Below are positions 34,174-41,179 of a stretch of 64,000 nucleotides of DNA, piece by piece. Source of the stretch: JACCSI01 sp963815285 (GTDB lineage: Bacteria; Acidobacteriota; Vicinamibacteria; Vicinamibacterales; UBA2999); contig CAWFGB010000005.1 in the NCBI GenBank assembly GCA_963815285.1, positions 744,001 through 808,000 of the forward strand, read 5' to 3'. Each line of letters starts with the position of its first letter. The stretch's first letter is position 1. The position numbers were made by a program, and so were the translations under genes. Under the pieces are notes generated by a model. That model made no database searches. It saw nothing but the letters and a program-made list of their open reading frames with translations, and was not told the DNA's origin.

Positions 34174-36261
34174 TCATTCAGTTGTACTGATCGTGACCGC
34201 GACATCGCGTCGTGCCCGCGCGACGTTGCCGTGGATATCCGCAGCGTGCACCCGTAACGTGTAGTCTCCAGGCGGCAGCTGCGCGGTGTCCCAGAAGCCC
34301 TGCGTCGCGACACCGTCCCGCAGCGTGTTGGTGACGATGTAGAGGAAACGCGTGCGCCGCTCGCCGTAGAAAGGGATGCCGCTGCCGGGGGCGTACACGA
34401 GTCGTGGCGCCTCGACATCGGAGGCGAGTTTGTCGAACCGTAACGTCTCCCTGGGCTGCTCATAGCCCGGCGCGGGCGATCCATCCGGGTGCAGCACCTG
34501 ATAGCCCAGCGAATATAGACCAAGACGGCGGCTCGGTTTGTTGCCGTCCACCTGGTCCCAGGCTTCCACAACGACCTGTACCGGACCCGCAATCATCAAC
34601 CGGCCGTTGACGCGGCGTGAGAGCGCCTGTCCGTTTGCGTCGTACAGTCGAATGCCGCCCGGTGGGATGGTCGGAGGTACTTTGTCCTCGAACTGCACCA
34701 GCCGGAAGAGCAGCGGGTTGAACTCCTCGCCGGGCCAGCCGATGTTGACGTGGACGTGATTGAAGGCGTTGACGGATCCCAGCCGCTCACCGGTCAGAAA
34801 GCGCGCGCCGCGCTTCACGCGCATGCGTGTGACCTGACCGCTCTCATCACGCGTCGCGACAAAGCGAGTCTGATCGAACACATCACCTCGGAGGCCCCGG
34901 CCCACGCGTAGATGCACATAGGTGACCGGCCCGATTCGCACCCACTCGCTGAGGGTCCCGAACGCGCCGGTGGCAAGTGGGCCTTCGACGACACCCTCGC
35001 GGAGCGCGACCACTCGGGTGCCCTGCTCGGCGCGCACGTCGATGCCGGTATGAAAGCGCTCGGCGCCGGCACCGCGCGCTTCACCCAGCGTGCCGGCGAT
35101 TTCGAAGGGTCCTTCCAACGGTTCGAGCGGCCACAGCATCGGCTGCCAGGAAAACATCTCACGCTCGAAACGCGGCGCGAGCAGCGGCGACGCCGGTGTG
35201 GCCGAGGTGTCGCGCGACGGAGCCACGAGCAGCCTGACAAGCGCATTGCCGGTGTCGGCGACGATCAGGCGGCCGGGCTCTGGCGAAGCAAGGGCGGCGG
35301 GACGCCGGAACTGAGCATCCTGACCGATACCATCGCGAAAGCCGGGGGACGATCCGGCGACCACCCGCGCGGCACTCGGTGTGATCTCCACGACACGGCC
35401 CCACTCGTCGCTCACATACAAGACACCGCGCGCATCGGTCGTGATGCCGGTGGGTGCGCGCAGCGGTTCTGACAACGAGACGGTCAGCGTGCGAACGTCA
35501 CCGCGCGGTGAGATCTCGCGGATGGCATCGTTGCCGGTGTCGGCGACGTAGACTCTGCCGGCGTTGTCCACGGTGATACCGGATGGCGTGTCGAAGCGCG
35601 CTTCAGCCAGCGGTCCGTCAACAAAACCCGGGGCATTGCCAGTCAGGGTTGTGACCTGACCGTCCGCAATCAGCCGAATGCGGTCGTTATAGCTGTCGGC
35701 CACGTAAATGCGGCCCGACGTATCAACGGCTACGCCCAGCGGACCATTGAACAGGGCATCGTGAGCCGGCCCATCGCGCATTCCAGCGTCGGACTGGCCC
35801 GCCAGTGTCGTCACGTTACCGAGGGGAGTGACGCGCCGGATGCGGTTGTTCGCCGTATCCGCGACATACAGCGTGGCCTGCGTGTCCAGTGCAATACCTG
35901 ACGGCGTATTGAACCGCGCAGTGGTGCCATCGCCGTCAGCCATGCCAGCATCGCCGCCCGCAAGGGTCGAGACCGTGCCGTCAGCCGCGATTTTGCGAAT
36001 GCGGTGCGAGAACACTCCATCGGCGACGAGTACGCTTCCGTCGGCCGCGACAGCCACGCCAAAGGGATCGGCAAACCCGGCTCTGGCGGCGCTAGCGTCA
36101 CGGACGACCGCCTGCCCGGAGCCGGCGATGACGCGAACGGTGGCGGTCCAGTGCTCTTCGAGCCGATCGTCAACCGGCGGTGACCAGAGCCACCACCCGG
36201 TCACCGCCAACGCGCCCACGGCGACGGCGGCAACAAACCAGAGGATGAGTCGGTTGGTCAC
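34174..36261 (-). CDS. NHL-repeat protein with C-terminal M23/LytM-like domain
   Basis: Membrane-anchored exported protein of about 695 residues. After one N-terminal helix (LILWFVAAVAVGALAVTGWW) come about six NHL-type repeats, each with a FNTPSGIALD...LYVADTANNRIRR pattern, building a beta-propeller (about 50-340). A LytM-like part follows (FHTGIDVRAEQGTRVVALRE, YVHLRVG, NHVHVNIGWPGEEFNP), and a beta-sandwich end with PPGDYTLRVHAADIHGNVAR. Peptidase zinc ligands are partly recognisable (HTGID, HVHVN), so enzyme activity is uncertain. GTG 36261 starts just before the helix; a start at 36315 would add 18 residues. Function unknown. Confidence 0.75.
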   Translation of the reverse strand: MTNRLILWFVAAVAVGALAVTGWWLWSPPVDDRLEEHWTATVRVIAGSGQAVVRDASAARAGFADPFGVAVAADGSVLVADGVFSHRIRKIAADGTVSTLAGGDAGMADGDGTTARFNTPSGIALDTQATLYVADTANNRIRRVTPLGNVTTLAGQSDAGMRDGPAHDALFNGPLGVAVDTSGRIYVADSYNDRIRLIADGQVTTLTGNAPGFVDGPLAEARFDTPSGITVDNAGRVYVADTGNDAIREISPRGDVRTLTVSLSEPLRAPTGITTDARGVLYVSDEWGRVVEITPSAARVVAGSSPGFRDGIGQDAQFRRPAALASPEPGRLIVADTGNALVRLLVAPSRDTSATPASPLLAPRFEREMFSWQPMLWPLEPLEGPFEIAGTLGEARGAGAERFHTGIDVRAEQGTRVVALREGVVEGPLATGAFGTLSEWVRIGPVTYVHLRVGRGLRGDVFDQTRFVATRDESGQVTRMRVKRGARFLTGERLGSVNAFNHVHVNIGWPGEEFNPLLFRLVQFEDKVPPTIPPGGIRLYDANGQALSRRVNGRLMIAGPVQVVVEAWDQVDGNKPSRRLGLYSLGYQVLHPDGSPAPGYEQPRETLRFDKLASDVEAPRLVYAPGSGIPFYGERRTRFLYIVTNTLRDGVATQGFWDTAQLPPGDYTLRVHAADIHGNVARARRDVAVTISTTE

Positions 36262-36421
36262 GGATCCAAGTGTGCCGGATCTTTGGGTAGCGGAGAGAAC
36301 ACCATGCGGATCCACTGGCGAGCCTCGTCGTTTCCCAGCAACTCTCGGACGGCCACGGCCCGCAGGAGAAGGTTCGGAGGTTTGCCCTAAGGGCAGTAAG
36401 CGGACGCTAGAGTCCCTGTTC

Positions 36422-36452
36422 TGCGCAAAAATTCGTGGTCAATTTGTGCGCA
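36422..36452. repeat. 12-bp inverted repeat in the NHL/collagen-like divergent gap
   Basis: TGCGCAAAAATT (36422-36433) and AATTTGTGCGCA (36441-36452) are complementary at 11 of 12 bases around the spacer CGTGGTC. It is AT-rich for this genome. A TTGACA (36466-36471) lies 13 bases downstream, so it could be an operator for the collagen-like gene. The rest of the 262-base gap holds no gene. Confidence 0.55.
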
Positions 36453-36523
36453 CTGCGGTTGCCGATTGACACAGCCCTACGGCAGAGGTCTGATGGATGG
36501 ACCGCTCCCCCAAGGAGGAAGGG

Positions 36524-37705
36524 ATGACCAACATCCCGAATCTGGCGGTTGTCGTTCTCATACTGTCGACCGTGCTGGCACAGCCTGTTTTTGCGCAAAA
36601 GCGCAGCACGACTTTTGATCAATGGGGTTTTGCCCCTTCGGAGCAATTGGTGATTGGTGCCGCGGCGTTCGATGCGGCTACCGAACGACTCGCAATTCAC
36701 GGTCACAACTTCGGTACCGTGCAGGGTATCGTCACGCTCAACGGGTTTCCGCTCTCGCCGGTGACGTGGACGCAGACCCTCGTTGAAGTCAGCTTATCGA
36801 AAGCGACCCCTTCAGGGACGTACTTGCTCTCGGTGTCTCGGGGAACGGGTAGTGTGCAGTTCGACACGTTCGACGTGACCATCGGCACCGGCGGCCAGCC
36901 GGGCGAGCCGGGGCCACCGGGTCCGCCGGGCGCGCCAGGTGCAACCGGCCCGCAGGGTGAGCCAGGTCCGATCGGTCCCGCCGGTCCGACCGGTCCGAAG
37001 GGCGACAAGGGCGATATGGGCCCGGCGGGCCCGGCCGGCGACTTGGATCTCGCCGGGAAGTCGTGTGGGCCGGGCAGCGTGTTGCGAGGCTTCGATCTGG
37101 CGGGCGATGTGATCTGCAGCGAGCTGGCTACCGTCTTTTCGAAGCTGGCCATCTGTGGCTTCACTCAGCGTGATATTGCGGACTTCATTCCCTCCGGCAC
37201 CAATCTCGTGGTCACCCAGACCTGCGCGCCGACAGCGGGCATCGCCGCGATGCTGGTCACGAGGAACGGGCACGGGCAGATCGCCGGCAGCGCCCTGCAA
37301 AGCTACCTGGATGCAGGCGGCATCGTCATCACTGAGTTCGGGGCGAGCATTCCCGTGTACAACAAGGTATTCGGCACCTCGATTCCCGTGCCGGGCTTCT
37401 TTGATTACATCGGCGGGTGCTACGACAACGTCATGCCCGCCGTGCAACTCGAGCCGTGGGATCCCTTCTGGGTTCCTAACGTCTTCGTCGCGGAAACGTA
37501 TCCCGGGTGCGGTTATGACCTCTCGTCGCTTCCGGGCATCACACCTCTTGGCAGCGCGAGCGAGGCGGAAGGGACCGTGACCCTCGCCTACATCAAAAAG
37601 GGTTTGGGGCGGCTGTGGCTGGTCGAATCGGACTGGTCGGACATCGATCCGACGTTTACGGAGGCCTCGGCGCGGCTGATGCGCTACATGGTGAAGACGC
37701 GCTGA
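36524..37705 (+). CDS. Secreted collagen-like protein with IPT/TIG-like N-terminal domain
   Basis: Signal peptide (TNIPNLAVVVLILSTVLAQP...FA) is followed by an IPT/TIG-like beta domain (about 30-120: RLAIHGHNFGTVQGIVTLNG). Next come about 17 Gly-X-Y triplets starting GQPGEPGPPGPPGAPGATG, and a 210-residue C-terminal domain with VTQTCAPTAGIAAMLVTRNG and SYLDAGGIVITEFGASIPVY. This last domain looks like a class I glutamine amidotransferase-like or ThuA-like fold, a tentative call. The gene starts at ATG 36524 behind an excellent AAGGAGGAAGGG site; an earlier in-frame ATG (36497) is less likely. Bacterial collagen stretches give trimeric surface stalks. Function unknown. Confidence 0.8.
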   Translation: MTNIPNLAVVVLILSTVLAQPVFAQKRSTTFDQWGFAPSEQLVIGAAAFDAATERLAIHGHNFGTVQGIVTLNGFPLSPVTWTQTLVEVSLSKATPSGTYLLSVSRGTGSVQFDTFDVTIGTGGQPGEPGPPGPPGAPGATGPQGEPGPIGPAGPTGPKGDKGDMGPAGPAGDLDLAGKSCGPGSVLRGFDLAGDVICSELATVFSKLAICGFTQRDIADFIPSGTNLVVTQTCAPTAGIAAMLVTRNGHGQIAGSALQSYLDAGGIVITEFGASIPVYNKVFGTSIPVPGFFDYIGGCYDNVMPAVQLEPWDPFWVPNVFVAETYPGCGYDLSSLPGITPLGSASEAEGTVTLAYIKKGLGRLWLVESDWSDIDPTFTEASARLMRYMVKTR

Positions 37706-37765
37706 GGACACGAGTTTGTTGACACACGGCGTGCGCGGTGCGTGGTACCAACTAGAATCGGTGCC

Positions 37766-38398
37766 ATGTACCGCGTTGTTGTCACTTTTGCCTTGATCGC
37801 GGTCGCCGCGGCGCCGGCGTCCGGCCAGTCGCTGTTCATTTTTCAAGGGGAACACGCGGCCGAGGGGTCGGTGGCCTGGTCCGTGGGGCCGTTCTCGAAC
37901 GGCGTCGAAACTCATGCCGCGGTGTCACTCGGCGGCCGCTGGGACGTCGGCTTCGGGTTCAATCGTTACCTTGCGGACTTTGGCGGTGACGCGGACTCGG
38001 TCTTCACCGAGTGGTCGCCGTTTGTCCGCTACTTCCTCTTCAAGGAGGACGACGACGCCACGCCGGTGTCGTTCGCGGCCCATGCAGCGTACTTTCAGGA
38101 CAACTTCGACAACGACGACGAAGCGTGGTACGTGCTGGCGGGTGGGCAGCTCTACAAGAAGCTGACGCTCTCGAACACGCTGTCGCTCTACCCATACGCG
38201 GGGTTTGCGCTGGCCGGCGAGTCGTCCACCTTCGGGGGCGGCGAGGCCGAACGGTCCGTCTACATCACCCGACAGTTCGGCGTGCACGGGCAGATCTCGT
38301 TGGGGGCCGACGCGTGGTTGCGAATCACGGCGGAGGAGCAGAGCTTTCGTCGGGAAACGTACAGGGCCGTCAGGGTCGCCTTCGTGGGGCGCTTCTGA
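37766..38398 (+). CDS. Outer-membrane beta-barrel protein, function unknown
   Basis: The 210 residues from ATG 37766 begin with a signal peptide (MYRVVVTFALIAVAAAPASG) and continue as amphipathic strands: THAAVSLGGRWDVGFGFNRY, SPFVRYFLFKED, AAHAAYFQDNFDNDDEAWYV and a last strand ending VRVAFVGRF. A terminal Phe is the usual barrel signal. A TAGAAT hexamer (37753-37758) sits seven bases before the ATG. It follows the collagen-like gene by 60 bases and may be independently transcribed. Confidence 0.72.
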   Translation: MYRVVVTFALIAVAAAPASGQSLFIFQGEHAAEGSVAWSVGPFSNGVETHAAVSLGGRWDVGFGFNRYLADFGGDADSVFTEWSPFVRYFLFKEDDDATPVSFAAHAAYFQDNFDNDDEAWYVLAGGQLYKKLTLSNTLSLYPYAGFALAGESSTFGGGEAERSVYITRQFGVHGQISLGADAWLRITAEEQSFRRETYRAVRVAFVGRF

Positions 38399-38478
38399 TC
38401 CATTTTCGTGATTCTCCTCCGGTGACGATCCATTCCGGTGGAACTCTTTCTGTCGGTTCGACTTAGCCCGTCATGCCG

Positions 38479-38484
38479 TATAAT
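38479..38484 (+). promoter_or_regulatory. TATAAT -10 element of the clpC promoter
   Basis: A perfect TATAAT in the 179-base gap before clpC, which otherwise has no gene. It would give a leader of about 87 bases with a GC-rich foldable stretch (CCGGCGGGATCCCCGGCGCC). The -35 is poor (TTCGAC, 16 bases upstream). Confidence 0.5.
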
Positions 38485-38577
38485 GATCGACAGGTGCGGG
38501 CCGTAACTCCGCTCCGATTTACCGGCGGGATCCCCGGCGCCCCGGCGCGCTGAGGTGCCCGTGACATAGGCGACTGG

Positions 38578-41025
38578 ATGTTCGAGCGGTATACCGAAAG
38601 AGCAAGGCGGGTTTTGTTTTTCGCCCGCTACGAGGCGAGCCAGCTCGGAAGCATTTCGATTGAAACCGAGCACTTGCTGCTTGGGCTGATCCGCGAAGGA
38701 AAGGGCCTGACCAGCCGGATTTTTGCCCGGTCCCACCTGTCGCTCGAAAACATTCGCAAGGAAATCGAAGGCCGAACGGTGTTTCGCGAGAAGGTTTCGA
38801 CCTCCGTAGAAATCCCGTTCAGCGCCGAAACCAAGCGCGTGTTGCAGTTTGCCGCCGAGGAAGCCGATCGGCTCCTGCACAACTACATCGGCACGGAGCA
38901 CCTGCTGCTCGGCATCCTGCGCGAAGAGCGCTCCGTGGCCGCGACGATCCTGATGGAAAAAGGCATGCGCCTGCATCAGGTGCGCGAAGACATCGTGCAG
39001 CTGCTCAACGAGAAAACGACGCTGCCGCGCGCGAAGGAAACCCCGTTACTGGCCGAATTCAGCCGCGACCTCACGGAAGCGGCGATGAAGAACGCGCTCG
39101 ATCCGCTGGTCGGCCGCGATTACGAGCTCGAACGGGTGCAGCAGGTGCTTTGCCGCCGCACCAAGAACAACGCCGTGCTCATCGGCGAGCCTGGCGTGGG
39201 CAAGACGGCCATTGTCGAAGGCCTCGCCCAGAAGATCGTCTTTGGTGACGTGCCGCACTTCCTTGCCGACAAGCGCATCCTGGCCCTCGACATCTCCCTC
39301 ATCGTCGCCGGCACCAAGTACCGCGGCCAGTTCGAAGAGCGCCTCAAGGCGATCATGAAGGAGCTGACCGACAACCCCAATATCATCGTCTTCATCGACG
39401 AGTTGCACACGCTGGTGGGTGCCGGATCAGCCGAAGGCTCGCTCGACGCCGCCAACATCCTGAAGCCGGCCCTGTCGCGTGGCGAGATTCGGTGCATCGG
39501 CGCCACCACGCCGGCCGAATATCGCAAGTACATCGAAAAGGATCGTTCGCTCGAGCGCCGCTTCCAGGCCATTAAGGTCGATCCGCCTTCCGAGAAGGAG
39601 ACGATTCAGATCCTCATGGGGATCAAGGATCGCTACGAGACGTTCCACCACGTCGAATACACCGCCGAAGCCATTGAAGCGGCCGTATACCAATCGAGCC
39701 GCTACATCACCGATCGCTTCCTGCCCGACAAGGCCATCGATCTCGTGGACGAGGCCGGGGCACGCGCAAAGTTGCGCGAGGCGGGGTTCAGCGAGGAATT
39801 CGGCGAGATCAACCGCAGCATCCGGGTCGCGGTCGAGCAGATGGAAAGCGCCGTGTCGACGAAGGATTTCGACAAGGCGCAGTTCTATCGCGAGCAGGAA
39901 CAGGTGGCGCGCGAGAACCTGCAGCTGGTCCGCGAGAAGTTCGATGTGCGGTCGAGCACCCGTCGGGTGGTCGTCGGCAAGGCCGACATCGACGAAGTCG
40001 TCTCGAAGTGGACCGGCGTGCCGCTCGCCTCCATCAACCAGGACGAAGGCGACAAGCTGCTGCGCATGGAGCAGGAGCTGCACCGACGAGTCATCAGCCA
40101 GGAGCGAGCGATCTCGGCAGTGTCGCGGGCGATTCGCCGTTCGCGTGCCGGGCTGAAGAACCCCAATCGTCCAGTCGGCAGCTTCATGTTCCTGGGACCG
40201 ACCGGCGTCGGTAAGACCGAGCTGGCGCGCGCGCTCGCGCAGTTCCTCTTCGGGAGCGAAAACGCCCTTATCCGCTTCGACATGTCGGAATACATGGAGA
40301 AGCACTCGGTGTCCAAGCTGATTGGCTCGCCTCCGGGGTATGTCGGGCATGAAGAGGGCGGGCAGCTCACCGAAAAAGTCAAGCGCAATCCCTATTCGGT
40401 CGTGCTGCTCGACGAGATTGAGAAGGCGCACCCCGATATCTTCAACATCCTGTTGCAGGTCTTCGAGGACGGCCATCTGACCGATGGGTTGGGCAACCGC
40501 GTCAACTTCAAGAACGCGATCGTCATCATGACGTCGAACATTGGCGCCAGGTTTATCCAGAAAAAGGCGTCGATGGGCTTCCAGTCCGCCGATCTCAACG
40601 AGGTGGCCCGTAGCGTCCAGGAGATGGTGCTCGGTGAAGTCAAGCGCACCTTCAACCCAGAGTTCATCAACCGCATCGACGAGCTGATCGTGTTCGAGGC
40701 GCTCTCGGACGACGATCTGCGAAAGATTCTGGCGTTGCTCGGGGACCAGCTCAACGCCAACCTGGTGGACCGTCGCATGCGGATCCTGATCACCTCGCAG
40801 GTTGTGGACTGGATCATCGACGTTACGTGTAAAGACCGGTCTTACGGCGCGCGTCCATTGCGTCGTGCGATTCAGCGTTACATCGAGGATCCGCTGGCTG
40901 AGGAGTTGATCCGCGGCCACCTCAAAGGCGGCGAAATCGAGGTGTACCTCGAAGGTGGGCAGTTGGCCTACCGGCCGGCTGGCGACCCCGTCACGACCGG
41001 CCGTCTTTTGTCGGCAAACGTCTGA
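38578..41025 (+). CDS. clpC: ATP-dependent Clp protease ATP-binding subunit ClpC
   Basis: AAA+ unfoldase that feeds proteins to ClpP. The 815 residues hold two Clp_N repeats (RYTERARRVLFFARYEASQL; EIPFSAETKRVLQFAAEEAD), AAA-1 with GEPGVGKTA, and a UVR-type coiled coil (KDFDKAQFYREQEQVARENL), the mark of ClpC versus ClpA/ClpB. AAA-2 has GPTGVGKTE, VLLDEIEKAHPD and the ClpP-recognition region. No tyrosine-type adaptor genes (mcsA/mcsB) or ctsR lie nearby. The ATG has no strong SD; a TATAAT lies 94 bases upstream. Confidence 0.96.
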   Translation: MFERYTERARRVLFFARYEASQLGSISIETEHLLLGLIREGKGLTSRIFARSHLSLENIRKEIEGRTVFREKVSTSVEIPFSAETKRVLQFAAEEADRLLHNYIGTEHLLLGILREERSVAATILMEKGMRLHQVREDIVQLLNEKTTLPRAKETPLLAEFSRDLTEAAMKNALDPLVGRDYELERVQQVLCRRTKNNAVLIGEPGVGKTAIVEGLAQKIVFGDVPHFLADKRILALDISLIVAGTKYRGQFEERLKAIMKELTDNPNIIVFIDELHTLVGAGSAEGSLDAANILKPALSRGEIRCIGATTPAEYRKYIEKDRSLERRFQAIKVDPPSEKETIQILMGIKDRYETFHHVEYTAEAIEAAVYQSSRYITDRFLPDKAIDLVDEAGARAKLREAGFSEEFGEINRSIRVAVEQMESAVSTKDFDKAQFYREQEQVARENLQLVREKFDVRSSTRRVVVGKADIDEVVSKWTGVPLASINQDEGDKLLRMEQELHRRVISQERAISAVSRAIRRSRAGLKNPNRPVGSFMFLGPTGVGKTELARALAQFLFGSENALIRFDMSEYMEKHSVSKLIGSPPGYVGHEEGGQLTEKVKRNPYSVVLLDEIEKAHPDIFNILLQVFEDGHLTDGLGNRVNFKNAIVIMTSNIGARFIQKKASMGFQSADLNEVARSVQEMVLGEVKRTFNPEFINRIDELIVFEALSDDDLRKILALLGDQLNANLVDRRMRILITSQVVDWIIDVTCKDRSYGARPLRRAIQRYIEDPLAEELIRGHLKGGEIEVYLEGGQLAYRPAGDPVTTGRLLSANV

Positions 41026-41082
41026 TACTGCAGGGCGGCGGCGCCACGCCGCAGGCCCTGGGGTGTCAGCGGCTGCGCTAGC

Positions 41083-41091
41083 TGATACAAT
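41083..41091 (+). promoter_or_regulatory. Extended -10 promoter of bamA
   Basis: TGATACAAT, identical to the element before the sigma-factor gene, lies 88 bases before the bamA ATG. It suggests an 82-base or so leader that contains a hairpin. No clear -35. Confidence 0.5.
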
Positions 41092-41132
41092 TAATCGTTT
41101 GGTTTCGTGCCGGGTCCTCTGACTGGCGGCCT

Positions 41133-41152
41133 GGGTCCCGAAAACGGGGTCC
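41133..41152 (+). other. Hairpin in the bamA leader
   Basis: GGGTCCCG pairs with CGGGGTCC (two G-U pairs) around an AAAA tetraloop, 28 bases before the ATG. It could influence translation of this essential gene or stabilise the message. It has no T-tract, so termination is unlikely. Confidence 0.4.
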
Positions 41153-41179
41153 GGAGCCTGGGGCCCGAGGCCTCTTCCT

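Noticed and set aside
39427..40920. A 497-residue open frame on the minus strand
   Set aside because: Antisense to clpC, which is certain; no domain seen.
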